Positions 1 to 11,535 of a stretch of 64,000 bases of DNA are shown here, piece by piece. Both the position numbers and the translations under genes were made by a program. Source of the stretch: Microstegium vimineum (lineage: Eukaryota > Streptophyta > Magnoliopsida > Poales > Poaceae). Below the pieces are notes generated by a model. That model was given only the letters and a program-made list of their open reading frames with translations. It was not told the DNA's origin and did not search any database. The stretch is taken from the NCBI GenBank assembly GCA_022036555.1, contig CM039140.1:3747943-3811942 (forward strand), written 5' to 3'. The stretch's first letter is position 1. Each line of letters begins with the position of its first letter.

Positions 1-2316
1 CATTATTCACTTGACAAAACTAAAAATTGTACGCGAGAGTAGCGTGTAGGGCGATTGTCAAGTGAACTGCAGTTTGACATATATGCCAAATATCACCTGG
101 CGTTTGCCAAGTTAACAAAAAATCCAAACCCATTTGCCGAACCGTTGGATATGAGATTTTTAGACTTTTTTGCAAAAACAAGAATGTCAAACTCATTTGC
201 AAAACCGTTGAAGATGCTTACTTTGGTACTAAGCAATGCCTCGGCCACTCGTACTCTCTAAATGAACTCAGGTACAATCAAATCAAATGTTTCTGTGTTC
301 CTAGTGGCACAACCTCCACAAATCATCTCTGAAATGAAAAAAAGATGTAATTCCTTGAAATAGAAAGGAGGCGCATTTCTCGGGAGGGGCATGGCAGCTG
401 TACATGTGAGTCGTTGGTTCACACAGCTTCACAAGCGTTGCTCAATTCTTTGTTTTGCTGCTTGTAGCCGAAAAAAAAAAGAGTATTATGTATCATCCGT
501 CGTCAGTGATTGATGCATGCAGTTATCGTGACTCGATTCCCTCGCTCTGAAGCCACGTGCTGTATGGTCGCGGATCACTGTGACGTGACAATATACACAA
601 TAGCGACACGACGTATAGCGTGGTCCTTTGTCTTTTATGTCGTCGTCTGTCTTCAGACCATGCATAAACTGATTGGTGGTGTCAGACTTTACGGGGAGGG
701 CATTTGTCGTGGGCCTTGCATTGGTGGATGGTGATGCGCCGATGCATTCGGGCCTCACGCCTCTGTCTGCCTTTCCTGAATCAGGATCGCTGCAGGTTAC
801 AGTATTGTCATCGTTTTTTTTTTCTTTTCTTGAACGGAGCTGCAGATTGCATCTGATCCGCAGCTGCATGGTATGCAAGAACCTGGCAACCGTGGTTGGA
901 GTTAGTTTTGTTGGATACTTGGATTCATGGTGCAAGGACAACGGCCGGCACTAGTCTTGTCTGTTTTGGTGTGGTTGGAGTTTGTTTGTAATTTCTCTTT
1001 CTTGCTAGCAGCTGTCCTGGCGTCATGGTTGTCTTGGGTCCACATTGCCAATAATTGGGGGTTTCGAGGCATGGCCCCCGGGCCCTTTCCCCCATTTTCG
1101 ACGCAGACTTGGTAGGGAGCCCCCAAACGTTGCTCTGCTTGTTGTAAAAAAAAAAAAAAAAAGGTTGCTTCGCTTGTGAATTTGTATCTATAGCGTTCCT
1201 TTTCCTACTAGCTGATGAAGCGTGGCCTATGTTTATATGGTAAAAAAGACGCGGCGGTATTCTAAATATAGGAAAATAAATTTTGTTTTGATAAAATAGG
1301 CTCACTATTTTTTTCGAATCTGTATTTTTAAAAAAGACATGAAATTGCTAGAATTGAACGCTCGTGAAAAAATTTGATGTGTTGATTGTTGAAGTCTACG
1401 TGTGTGGTCTTGTAAGCTAGCGAAGGTAAAGGCTGGCGACAAAATAAATAAATAAAAAAAGGGTTTTTTTCCTTTTTTGTTTTAGTATTATTTAGTGATG
1501 TGATTAAAATCTTGTTTTGATCCTAGAATAATAGTCTACCTAATTGTTAGGTAAAATCCCACCTAACAACTATCCATAGTAATTAGGCTAAAAACCCGCT
1601 AAGAGATATTAATTTTTTATGTATTAGCTATCAAATAGTAATCAAATTTGCAGTAAAATAAAATGGATTAGAAAAAAGATATGTTATATACGCCCCAAAT
1701 TTTTTTTTTTGTTTTCTTTCTTGCTGCACCCTTTCAATTCGTTTGTTTGTTTCTTCGCAGAGAGATTATCTATTTGTTTTATTGTAAAAATTTGTTTCCT
1801 TTTTGAATTTGAACTAGTTTTCTTTTCGAAAGTAAAAGTCATAGAAGTCCGCACAAGTTTTAAAAGTCAGATATTTGATCAGAGGACTAAAAATTTTCTA
1901 AAATTTGTTAGCTAGTTGCTAAAGAACAAAATAGTCGTGGCTTGATAATGAAATTGATATCTATTAGCTATTGTTTTGGGGAGCTTGGCTTTTTTGTTAG
2001 CTTCAATAATTTTTTTTGTATTTCAGATCAAAAACTATGAATATCTATCCATTTCAAATTATGAAAGTTATGACTTTTTGTATTTTTTCTTGACTTAGTA
2101 TACATATGTTTAGAATATAGTAAAAAGAAAAGTATTTAGAAAACCCAAAAATTATGTTTTAGAACGGAGAGGGTATTGATATGATATTAAAATTACAACC
2201 AATGTTAGATATTTATTTCATATTCTGTAAGAAGAAAAACAAGGTCGGCTCAGTGTCGTGTCGGATCACTTGTGGCCGCGCGAGTCGCATCTGATTAACT
2301 CCCGGGGTACAGTGAC
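1..2316. other. Intergenic, AT-rich, no gene seen
   Basis: No open frame here has plant-like codon use, recognisable domains or convincing splice sites. The stretch holds poly-A/T runs (an A tract near 1146-1162, T runs near 1690-1710) and typical grass intergenic sequence. The short open frames at 486-1305 overlap on both strands and look like chance. The last 90 bases before the gap become more GC-rich and may belong to the retroelement on the other side. Confidence 0.6.
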
Positions 2317-2416
2317 NNNNNNNNNNNNNNNNNNNNNNNNNNNNNNNNNNNNNNNNNNNNNNNNNNNNNNNNNNNNNNNNNNNNNNNNNNNNNNNNNNNN
2401 NNNNNNNNNNNNNNNN
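2317..2416. other. Assembly gap (100 N)
   Basis: Exactly 100 unresolved bases, the conventional size for a gap of unknown length. It cuts the minus-strand retroelement ORF that begins at 3727, so the C-terminal part of that protein is missing or unplaced. Confidence 0.98.
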
Positions 2417-3727
2417 CAGGCGCAGTAGCAACAGAAGTACCAGCAGTGCTAGAAGCCTTCGCTTCTTCCGCCTCTTTCTCTTTGATTTCCGCCTCTTTCT
2501 TTAGAACGACAGCAGAGATCTTCGCAGGAACTGGCCTCTCGATATAGTGAATACCCAGCTCCTCGAACACACGGTTCAGCCGAGGCATAATCCCGGAGCT
2601 TGACCGCCGAGCTAAGAACTCCTTCTCGGTCATCTCACCAACGATGGCGGTGACCTCCAACTCAGTCTCGCAGACAAATTGCTCTGGAGCAATGTCACCA
2701 ACTCCTTCCCAAAGTGAGGAAAAGGGACGCCCTCAGGACCACCGAATATCGGAACAACCACCATCTTAATAGAAAACTTGGGCCGATCAGCACCCAAAGG
2801 CCAATAGCCAACACCGCACATCTCTTCGACAAGATCGCGGCCTCCGGAAAAATGACAATCCAAGGCAAAGGCCTTGTCGCACTTCTCCCGTTGCTTAGTA
2901 ACCTCACTCGGCGGAGGCACCTGAGTCCTCAGCTTCATGGGACGCATCACAGACACAAAAGGATTGACAGCATCCTTTGTCACAGGGAAAGTAACATAGA
3001 ACCAGTAGCGGATCCAGTCCTCGACCCATTTATTCTTCTTGCAGAAAGATATCTCTGGTTTCACTTCATTGGGCCTCTGATGAGGGAAGAACGTGCAGCT
3101 GCCAAACTGAATCGCATCCTTGGTAGGCTTCTTATTCTTGGGCTGGAATTGGATCTCATAGTTCGCACAAAACGTGTCTAGATCTGGCTCCGCACCATAC
3201 GACTCGCAAGCCCAGCAAAATTGGCTCAAGGCAAGCACGCCGTTCGGTGTAAGATCATGAAGTTGAACCTCAAACTTCAACAACACATCTCAAAGAAAAG
3301 TCACCGGAGGAACGCGAAGGCCACAAACAAAGCAGTCATGGAACACAACAGCTTTGTTACCCTCAGGAGCAGGAGAAGACTCACCCTTCGAAAGGCGGTA
3401 TTTGTCAGCAGGAAAAGTGCGATCCTTGAGCAGCTCTTCGATCATCCCTTGAGTCATGAGCGAAGCCCCGATCTCGTAAGTTTTTTCGGCCATCGGAGAA
3501 ACTTCCTCAATACTGATCAAATCCCCAACAGAAGCCCCCACGCTGCTCAGACTCTCCTCCAGATCTAAATCCTCCTCTAAAGACTGAGCCTCAGCACTAG
3601 CCAGCATGCACTCCTCGAAGACCTTCAACAAACCAGTAGCACAAACCCCAAGAAGAGTGGAGTAAGGGCCGGAGAACGAAGACCAGCGAGAAGCGGAATG
3701 ACTAAACGAAGCCACAGCCAAAGGCAA
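2417..3727 (-). pseudogene. Retroelement accessory ORF, 'putative gypsy type transposon' (PF04195-like), broken
   Basis: Read on the minus strand this gives about 430 residues in three pieces. It resembles, from memory, the grass protein family annotated as putative gypsy type transposon (PF04195): an N-terminal region followed by the typical stretch HDLTPNGVLALSQFCWACE (about 3180-3260) and a Lys/Glu-rich tail running into the gap. The first two pieces (3290-3727 and below 3287) share one frame and are split by a single TGA at 3290-3292, where CGA would fit. A one-base shift near 2700-2715 moves the rest to another frame. No ATG starts the frame, so the start is uncertain. It lies antisense to the LTR piece at 4300-4980 and has its own TATA box. 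The function of this family is unknown to me. Confidence 0.65.
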
Positions 3728-3834
3728 ATCAACGCAAAGCAGGAAGCAGTAGCAAGAGCAAAGGCAGCTTTAGAAGGCGCAAGCAACTAAAAGCGATGTA
3801 AGAGGAAAGGGCCAACACACACCATGACCTCCCC

Positions 3835-3842
3835 TTATATAG
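3835..3842 (-). promoter_or_regulatory. TATA box upstream of the minus-strand accessory ORF
   Basis: On the minus strand the sequence reads CTATATAA, a canonical plant TATA box, about 110 bp upstream of the first open codons of the accessory ORF. A start site about 30 bp downstream would give a short leader. This suggests the antisense ORF had its own promoter rather than being read from the LTR. Confidence 0.5.
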
Positions 3843-4299
3843 GGGGGGAAGCCACCGCCTCGATTGCATCATCAAGGGAGACCAAACGACGCGTCACGTC
3901 AAATAAAGCAAAAGACCCAAAACCAATCAGAACCTGACACAACGTGGCGCAGGGGGGGAGAAGGGAGGCCCACAGGGAAAAAACAAACCTCCGCAACTCC
4001 CGCACGCTGTTTCGAGGGCCGCACCCCGCGAATGTCGGGCCAGCCCCTCAAAGGGGTAACTATTGGGACAGAAGTTGCAAAGGTCCCCTGTGGGCCAAAA
4101 TCAAGCGAGGCGAATATCCCCCTCCGTCGGAGGTTGCGCCCTTCAGTAGAACGAAACTACCCCAATCCGCGCACAGGCAAGGTCGAGGCGAAGGCCGGTG
4201 ACCTCTCGCCCGTACGACGCCATGGACGGAGGGCAAAGGCTGCGTACTGCCCCAAAATAACAAGGTAACCCAAACAGCACGATGCCTTTTGTATGCAGG

Positions 4300-4980
4300 T
4301 ACTGTGATGACAAAGGATCAGGGCCTTCACTCAGTAGCGGAGCCGAGGCGGGTGACGAGGCGAAGGCCCTTGACGCGAAGGTCCCAAGTCAAGAAGTCAA
4401 GACATCCGTTCCATTAACTAAGCCAGGAGCGGAGGTGTAACGGAGGTCCTCGAAGCGAAGGTCCCTAGAGAAGAGCTCCTGGGGGTTGGAGGAGCCGCCG
4501 CAAGGCATCTAGGAGACCGAGGGCGGCTAGGGCTGTCTACTGGGCCTGGGCGAATGGACCTCCACCGGTTCACTCTCTGGCCCAATGATTCTTGTTGACT
4601 ACTTTGTGCCTAAAAGATCCCTAGAATGCCCAGAGAGACCTTCGGAATATTCCGGAGCAGGTAGAGGGGCATTTGTGTAACAGTGATTGTGACATGAACA
4701 ATATACTATAAAAAGGGGTCACCACCCAACGTAATAAAGAGAGATAAAACCCCCTGATTTCTAGGGTTTTCCGTTTCCATTGTCGAATTACGCCGCCTTT
4801 CCCAGCAGGGTCCTTCAGCATCGCGAAGGCCCAACTCACACATCCGGTGATTCATCTCATCCTGTGGGGAGCCTTCGGCATCTGCGAAGGCCCTCCGCGA
4901 CCCTGCCGAAGATCGACTGGGTAGGGACCTTCGACGCTTTGCGAAGGCCCCGTCTCCTTCGATCTTCAGATCTTGTTCAG
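4300..4980 (+). mobile_element. Gypsy-type LTR fragment, plus orientation
   Basis: The segment has LTR character: a TATA box TATAAAAA at 4707-4714 followed by a C-rich leader and AATAAAG at about 4731, plus many GCGAAGGC/CCTTCGC words (4360-4390, 4820-4830, 4870-4890, 4930-4950) that form short inverted repeats. These words are common in grass gypsy LTRs. Neither end is clear; the right end is cut by the copia-type LTR that follows. With the antisense ORF at 2417-3727 it looks like the 3' end of a plus-oriented gypsy element. Confidence 0.5.
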
Positions 4981-6135
4981 AGAAAAGCTTTTTCCAACAC
5001 AAGCACAAGTGTTCAAATGAATGAAGAGAGCAAGAGTTACCCTAAGGGCCGGCCAAAACATATTTATAGCTATCCCAAAGTAACTAGCCATTTTGACCCA
5101 TTTTCCAGCTTACTGTGAAGCTCCGGACACACAGAGATATGGGGTACGAACCATTTTCTATGTGTGCGGACCCTTGTCAGTTTGAATCTTCTTGTTGGCG
5201 CCTTTGCCACGTCCTGACACGTGTCTCTAGACGTGAACTCCGGGCGCGCACAGAGCATTGTCCGGACCAATTCGCGTGCGTCCGGACACAGGGTTTCCAG
5301 AGAACATTTATCTCCGGATGCATTGACTAATATTCCAAAGTTGAGCTCTGGACCAATGTCCCCGTCCGGATCATTTCATGTAGAGAGTTCCTGAGAGCTT
5401 CTTTCTACTCTGGATGCTGTCCGAAATGCTACCTCCGGACAAAGCCTAGCGTCCGGACCCTTCAACTAAACCATTTCCAAAGAGCATATTACTCCGTACG
5501 CGGCGATCAATAGTCCGAACCTCAGCCTCCGGACCATGCCTAGCATCCGGATCCACTATTCACAGGCAAGCTAAGCTAGGGTATGCTTCCGGACGCAAAA
5601 CCAATGGTCCGGAGCCTTGGACCCTAGCGTCCGGAGCATAGTCCAGAGCTTGTTTCTTTGCTCTTTTCAACTGAAACTTCTTCTCCAAGATTTCATGTGC
5701 TAAGACTAAGTGTTCCATCACTTGTGCATGTGTGTTAGTTTTTACTTAGCATTTTCTTGGAATTAAATTCATTCTACTTACTAGGTTCATTTTAGAATAT
5801 GCAAGGCAAATGACCTAGTGGCACATGATAACCGTAATCAACACAAATTTTCCCTTCTTGATAGTATGGCTATCTATCCTAAAGGTGATCACACTCTCTA
5901 TAGTGTCTTGATCACTAAACTAAAAATGGTTCCTATGTTTATACCTTTGCCTTGAACCCAATTTTGTTTTTCTCTTTCTTCTTTTCCATTTATAGAGCAT
6001 TTGATCATCATTATCCTTGATCATACATCTTGCTCCACTTGTCTACTTAGATCACCCTAGCTAGATAACATACTTAAGCAATAGGGTTAGTCCATAGGGT
6101 TTCATCAATTAACCAAAACCAAACTTGGGCTTTCA
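4981..6135 (-). mobile_element. Truncated Sirevirus-like (copia) LTR, minus orientation
   Basis: In minus orientation the segment begins TGAAAGCCC at 6135 and carries an LTR-like TATA box (GCTATAAATA, 5061-5070) and a CCGGA-rich block at 5115-5640. The layout resembles the Sirevirus LTR at 53121-54542: start TGAA, CG-rich palindromic block, then promoter. The promoter-distal end is missing and the junction with the gypsy LTR near 4981 is approximate. No coding part of this element is present, so it is a solo or nested remnant. It removes the 5' exons of the PMD gene that begins at 6231. Confidence 0.5.
5115..5640. repeat. Dispersed CCGGA motif block inside the LTR
   Basis: About fifteen copies of TCCGGAC or close variants (CTCCGGAC, GTCCGGAT, TTCCGGACG) occur in about 530 bp with irregular spacing of 20-60 bp. 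The hexamer TCCGGA is itself palindromic and CG-rich. Comparable short CG-rich palindromes are described for Sirevirus LTRs. Confidence 0.75.
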
Positions 6136-6230
6136 ACTGCCGAGGGGGAGGTACTAACTGCAAGTATATATATATTTTATAATATCTATTTTTTGTGTTG
6201 CTTAAATTATAACACTTGTAATGGTTACAG

Positions 6231-7845
6231 GAACTTCCCCCTCTTCGTCCTCGAACCCATGACAAGTTCGAGGAGATGCAATACGATGATAGGTACATGC
6301 CTTTACTTGAGAGGGCTGGCCTAGATGTTGTATCGTATTAGGTTCATCGTGGGTTGCTTGTCATCAACCCCGCGGCGATCACAACTTTGGTTGATAGGTA
6401 TAACCATGTCCATTAGTAACTCGTTATTATCAAGTGCCATGTTTAAATGTAACTAACATCACTTGTTACCTTCAACCTTTTGTAGGTGGCGGCCGGAAAC
6501 TCATAGTTTCCACCTACCTTGTGGAGAGATGATTGTTACTCTCGAGGACACTCAGAAGTTTCTTGGTCTAGCTATTAGAGGTCGACCTGTAATTGGCCAC
6601 TACAGGTCTGAAGGTTGGAGAGAGAGAGAGTGGAGGCCTTCCTTGGGAGAGCACTACCTCTAGAGGCGACGGGTACCCGCACCACAGGGGTTTCTAATAC
6701 TTGGCTCCGAGCTACCTTTGCTGTCTGCCCGGTTGATGTGGACGATGCCATAGTTGCCTACTACTACAGAGCTTGGGTGATGCACTTGTTTGGATGTGTT
6801 CTCTTCCCTAACACGACAGGAGACACCGCGTCATGGATGTACCTCCCCCGCTTGACTATTTGGAATACCGCAGGGGGGTACAGCTAGGGTTCTAGAGTGT
6901 TGGCATTCCTGTATCGCAACCTTTGCGAGGCTTGTCGACGAGGAGCACAGAGCGCCTCCATAGGCGGCTGCGTGTACCTTCTTCAGCTTTGGATGTGGTC
7001 TCATTTGCCCGTTGGTCGGCCCTCAGTTCTTACTCCTCGTCAGTGGTTTGTGGTACACAACCCTCGCCATCGACCGACGTTTTCCCATCTTTGGGATCAG
7101 GTGACGGCCCCCTACTTGAGGACAGCATGTGCCTACATTCAGTATGCTAACGAGCTAGATGGACTCACAGCTTCGATGGTGAGTTCATTGCATTTTTGTT
7201 ATTTCATCATTCTTGTAATTTATACTATTGCAACTTATGCCCTTCAGTTCCTTCTTTTGAAGGTGACTTGGGAGCCGTACAAGGAATTAAATATGGGGCA
7301 CTTTGGGTTGAGCAACATGTGTAGCGCGGACGAGGACCTGTACATGATGATATGCCTGCTCATATGTTTCTATGTTGTTGAGTATCACCTTCCTCAGAGA
7401 GTGGCACACTAGTTTGGCTTGAGTCAAGAGTGGTCAGTCCATCCGTATTCGACTTCTGTGGAGCTACACAAGTAAGTGATTTAGTTGTCATAGTTGATTT
7501 AGTTTATGTACTTTACCACATAGATGATCTAGTTGATATAGTTAATTTAGTTTATGTACTTTACCACATAGATGGTGTAGTTGGTATGGTTAATTTAGTT
7601 GATTTTGTTTATCTACTTCACCATATAGAGCTCCTCCCATGGTACCGCAGACACTTTCCAAGGACACGGACGCGGAGGACGACGAGGATGACGGTGGGTA
7701 CGAAGAACTTGGACCGTCCCAGCTAGCTGGTGCTCCTTCGACTCAGCCTACGTAGCTTCTAGGAACTAGGAGAAGGCGTCCGCCAGTTCACTACACTCCA
7801 GGCACCGACGCTTTTGGCAAGGGCAAGGGTAAGACTAGGAGGTAG
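6231..7845 (+). pseudogene. Plant mobile domain (PMD, MAIN/PP7-long-form-like) gene, 5'-truncated pseudogene
   Basis: Four exons can be read on plus: 6231-6397, 6486-7178, 7263-7471 and about 7629-7845, all with GT-AG borders. The protein matches from memory the plant mobile domain (PF10536-like) proteins often annotated 'serine/threonine phosphatase 7 long form homolog': RWRPETHSFHLPCGEM, then WLRATFAVCPVD and GCVYLLQLWMWSHLPVGRPS, and a Lys/Arg-rich C-terminus. The first visible exon starts at an acceptor, so earlier exons were lost to the LTR ending at 6135. Lesions: TAG at 6339-6341, a shift in a GA run near 6618-6632, TAG at 6885-6887, TAG at 7410-7412 and TAG at 7753-7755. Such genes occur free in genomes and inside MULE and gypsy elements. 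A transposon origin here is inferred. Confidence 0.75.
7487..7630. repeat. Minisatellite, 48-bp unit, about 3 copies
   Basis: The phrase AGTTTATGTACTTTACCACA recurs with a 48-bp spacing (7501 and 7549) and a more diverged third copy follows. It fills the last intron of the PMD pseudogene between its third exon and its basic C-terminal exon. Confidence 0.75.
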
Positions 7846-7884
7846 TGACGATGAGGACTTGTGCTTGTGATTCACTACTAGCTT

Positions 7885-8035
7885 GTATGGACATTTGGAG
7901 TATTATGGACTTGTGATTCTCTTGTGTATGGACATTATGGACTTTGTTTGTATGGACATTATGGACTACTTGGTTTGTATGGACATTATGGATTATTCGG
8001 ATTGCATAGATATTATGGACTATGTGGTTGTGTTA
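7885..8035. repeat. Minisatellite, about 27-bp unit, 5 copies
   Basis: The phrase TGTATGGACATTATGGACT is repeated about five times just after the stop of the PMD pseudogene. One frame reads as a repetitive MDIMDY peptide, which is a by-product of the repeat and not evidence of a gene. Confidence 0.75.
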
Positions 8036-8246
8036 TGCTATTTGAATGAATATATGTTGGATAATATTATGTTGTCTCTGTTTGTCTTTGTTGATCCTCT
8101 GTATACAAGGGAAACTCTGGCTAATTTTTTCCATGATATATTCGTTATATTTTCAAAGCTTGATAACATAAGCAATGTTGAAATGAAAATTATCACCGAA
8201 AATAGTCACACAACAAGTTGGCGAAATTTGACAATAGTGTTATAAA

Positions 8247-8375
8247 ATAAGCACATGACAAACATAATAACATAGTTCATAACTTAAATTCATCTAAACT
8301 TGAAGCACATGACGACAAACTAAATAACATAGTTCATAACCTAAGCACATGACGACAAACTAAATAGTATAGTTC
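8247..8375. repeat. Short tandem repeat, about 42-50 bp unit, 3 copies
   Basis: The phrase AAGCACATGACGACAAAC followed by TAAATA and TAGTTCATAAC occurs three times in a row (8250, 8300 and 8342). It sits between the 3' ends of the two convergent genes. Confidence 0.7.
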
Positions 8376-8379
8376 TACA

Positions 8380-9140
8380 TTTGATATCATTATTCCTAGA
8401 TAGAACATATAACTACCGAGTACAATGAGGCCACTTTCCCTCCTTAGAGCATCGGGATTCTCCTCCATCGCTGCTTTCGTGCGGCGGGTACGCTCAACCC
8501 TCTTGTTACTCTCATCCCTGTATGCTACGGTTTTCCTCATTTCCTCCTCCTCCTTGTGCTGCTTCTCAGCTGCCTCCTCTTTGAGCCTCCTCTCATTCGC
8601 CTCCCGACGCTCCACGTCCTAATCCTTCATACCTTGCAGAAGACGTTTGTCGCACTCCTTGATCTCAATGTTGATCCACTGCTCAAAGTCACAGAGTGGT
8701 GGAGGGTCTGTAATACATGCAAATGTTAGGGTATATAGAAATGAGCATTATTCCATATGATATAAATTGATTACCATATAAGGTCAAAGTCTCACCATTA
8801 AGTTAGTATGACGCTAAGAAAGTGTGGGCTCAAAAGCAAAATTTGAACACATCCAATACCTCTGCCTATAGGTTTGTTCATCCTCAGAAATATCTACCTT
8901 GCAAGGATTACAGCAAAAGCACATGGGAACCGGAACACCACTAGGCAGAGGCTTTGGATCGAATGCATTGCCGGTCAATGGGCCCTTCCTAGAATTGAAT
9001 AAATTTTGTTCTAGTTATTGAAAACAAATACAAAAAATTATAAACTTAGGGTTTTTTCATTTTTTCGACATCAATAAACCATAGTATAATAAGATGGATA
9101 GAGGTTACCTTAGTTTACTAGCTTTACCACGCCTTGGCAT
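8380..9140 (-). pseudogene. Small Cys-rich plus coiled-coil gene, partner of the PMD gene, decayed
   Basis: Three exons are visible on minus. Exon 1 is 9109-9140, starting at an ATG and coding for a basic peptide (MPRRGKASKL). Exon 2, 8796-8988, has a Cys cluster (MCFCCNPCKVDIS, then RQRYWMCSNFAFEP) that could bind zinc in a GRF-like way. Exon 3, from about 8707 down, begins PPLCDFEQWIN and continues into a highly charged coiled coil (about 60 residues of Glu/Arg/Lys). TAG codons interrupt exon 2 (8814-8816) and exon 3 (about 8618-8620), and the phase of the exon 2-3 junction does not fit exactly. From memory, similar proteins recur in grass genomes as hypothetical genes, but I cannot name a function. 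It converges on the PMD gene across the minisatellites. Confidence 0.55.
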
Positions 9141-9419
9141 TGTATGGTTGCACAATACAAACAATAATTAATAATCGTTCCAAACCATAAGTCATAACGT
9201 ATCTAGGGTTACAAACTACACCTATTATATACTGAATCGATGCGTAAAAAATAAGGAGGGGAGGAAGGATACCTTGCTCTCGAAGATCCGTGGATCAAAT
9301 CAAAGTTTCCAAGGTCCAAAATGTCGATTCCAAGAGGTTAGGTGGGTGGAGGAGAGGAAGAACCCGAGAGAGAGGAAGAACAAATGGATGAAGCCACGGG
9401 AGGAGGGGTTTGCTGGTGG

Positions 9420-9600
9420 CTTAAGGCAGCTAGCTCGGCGCCGTGGCCTGTGGCGCCGAGCTCGGTGCCATGGATCACGGCGCCGAGCTAGCTGCCACGT
9501 CAATCTCCGCGTTGGACCTGGTCACATAGCTCGGCGCCAGGGCCTATGGCATCGAGGTGTGTTACCTCAGCGTCGTGCGGCACGGCGCCGACTCCCAGGG
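9420..9600. repeat. GGCGCC palindrome-rich segment, possible transposon end
   Basis: The segment contains at least five copies of CGGCGCC/GGCGCCG with flanking GAGCT, several forming hairpins (for example AGCTCGGCGCCG against CGGCGCCGAGCT, 9431-9492). It lies just upstream of the minus-strand Cys-rich gene, where a terminal region of a MULE-like element would be expected. No matching left end is visible because that side is replaced by the LTR at 6135. Confidence 0.4.
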
Positions 9601-9699
9601 TCTATTTTCGCAATTAGTTCCCCTAGGGGTCCAAACGTGAATTTAGTTAAAAAAGAGTCACATTGTGAAAATTTGGGTCACCGAGGCTTCTATTTATAG

Positions 9700-10459
9700 G
9701 TGACTCTATTCTTTAGCAGACAAATTTCTTATTAGAAGTCCATCTTTTAATAGATTGTAAGAGCGACTTCAAGAGACTTGGTAGAATTAAATGATAAATT
9801 GTGAGATTTAGCCGCCATTATGTAACATACAAAGGCTATCTAAAATATAGAGTTTTACAATATCCAAACTAAATTAGAAAATACCTATGACAAACATGAC
9901 TCGCTAGGGAAATATGGTCAACGAGAATGGTGCGATAGCCATATGGAAAAAATAGAAAACAATATAGGCAAACTATTGGAGTGGTTTTTTTGAACAAATG
10001 CATTTGCCTAGTCTATCTGAGTTGCTGTAACATAGATATTTTGCCTACAATTTATGTTCTCTAGTGAGAGAAAGAATAAATCTCTGGAGTCCAAATTTAA
10101 ATCATTAAAAACCGCCAATAAAATTTTAACCCTTATAAACATAAACTTTCCCGCCTCGCAACTGACGTGGTGTTGTCGACGTGGCGCCCCATCGAATAAA
10201 ACAGTTGTCATTGTTCAAAAATAAACGAGATTATTAAACGTCAAATAAAACCGCGGTCGTAGTTAAAAAAATAACCGAGGTTATTAAACAAAAGAGATGC
10301 AGTGCGTGATGTGTTTTTTTAGCCTATGAACCCACGGCCCACTGTGAAGCTTTACTGAGCTGAGAGACTCGTCCTGAGAATGGGCTACAATTCCCCGGCC
10401 CATTTAGGTGCATCATCATCCGGGGAGCAATGGGAGCCACCCAAACTCGGCAAACCATC
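9700..10459. other. Non-coding; upstream region of DUF3593-like copy A
   Basis: No gene is seen. The last part (from about 10423, ATCCGGGGAGCAATGGGAGCC) matches the sequence directly upstream of copy B (36431 onward), so it is the original 5' flank of copy A, now separated from its start codon by the Tat element. Confidence 0.6.
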
Positions 10460-11535
10460 TGTTGACACAAAAAAGCGTCAGGATCTGTGAACACCTCGGG
10501 CTATTACCCGAATTCGATATCCAAAGGCGTGCCAGTCGATTTGACCAGTTAATCGACAAGGACGATAACTAGAACAAGATCCAAACAAGACAACGGCGAT
10601 ATGCCCAGATGTCAAATCTCAGACTTGATCAAGATAACTAGAGCAGAGCTGAACGAGACAACAGCGATGCGCCCGGATGTCAAGGCTCAGATTACTCCCA
10701 CACGGAACTTGCAAGAGTTGACGGAGATCAAGGAGATGCAGCCCGTCGAAAGCTTGAAGAACCCGTAGATAAACTAAGACTAATGCAATAAAAGGGTAAA
10801 TTGCAGTAAAAGTAAATAAGAGTAATAGATTTGTTTGATGTATGATTCATTATTCTCACGACCCCTAGGTACATATTTATACTCCAGCAACAGGAGTTGT
10901 AGACAGACACGACTTGCACCTTTCCTAAACAACACAAACTCCTATTTTAAAGGATATAACTGACTCGCGCAGGAGTCGGATCCAAATAACAATAATATTT
11001 TCCTAAACAAACATCTCTATTTTTAAGGAAAATAAATGACTCATGCAAGAGTCGGACTCAAACTTCTATAATAATACTGGTACGAGATCACCAGTTTCCT
11101 TATGCCTCCTCTTCAATGAAACTTTCCATTGGCAGACTCTTCAATCCGCAACTTCCTTTTATTGCCATCGGCAATCCTTTGATGATGTCAACCGTCACGT
11201 CACCCTGTGCCCATCGGCATCATATCCTTATCGGTAATACTTCTCAATCGGCAACTTTTCACCTCCACTGGCAAGAAATCGACAACTTTCTCAATCGGCA
11301 ACTCTTCACCAACTAACTCCTATCGGCAAGAAATCGCCCAACTTCCATCGGCAACCCTTATCAGCAACAATTTTGCTTTGTCTTTCAGCTTCCATCGGCA
11401 ACAATCTTATCTTCATTTGCAGAATTCATTCTCATCGGTAACGTTAACCGATAATCTGCCGATGCCGATAGAAAACAGCTACCGATCAATGCAAGTCTTA
11501 GCTCATTTGACACATGCCGAAAAACGGTGTCAACA
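10460..11535 (-). repeat. Left LTR (3' LTR of the Tat element), 1076 bp
   Basis: It has perfect 9-bp terminal inverted repeats and a minus-strand TATA-type sequence (rc of TATTTATA at 10874-10881). The half near 11160-11480 carries about ten ATCGGCA-like words at roughly 20-50 bp spacing. The internal side is bordered by a polypurine tract. Confidence 0.95.

Noticed and set aside
486..1305. Several overlapping open frames of 60-150 codons on both strands
   Set aside because: They overlap each other in different frames, have no domain, no splice or promoter context, and include homopolymer-encoded runs.
7883..8245. 120-codon frame with a repetitive MDIMDY peptide
   Set aside because: It is a translation of the 27-bp minisatellite with no conserved sequence beyond it.
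7885..8375. Repeats resembling a CRISPR array
   Set aside because: Units are contiguous and degenerate with no unique spacers, and the DNA is plant nuclear.
9274..9699. 141-codon plus-strand frame, Arg/Gly-rich
   Set aside because: It spans the GGCGCC palindromes; its composition follows from the palindromes and the opposite strand is also open.
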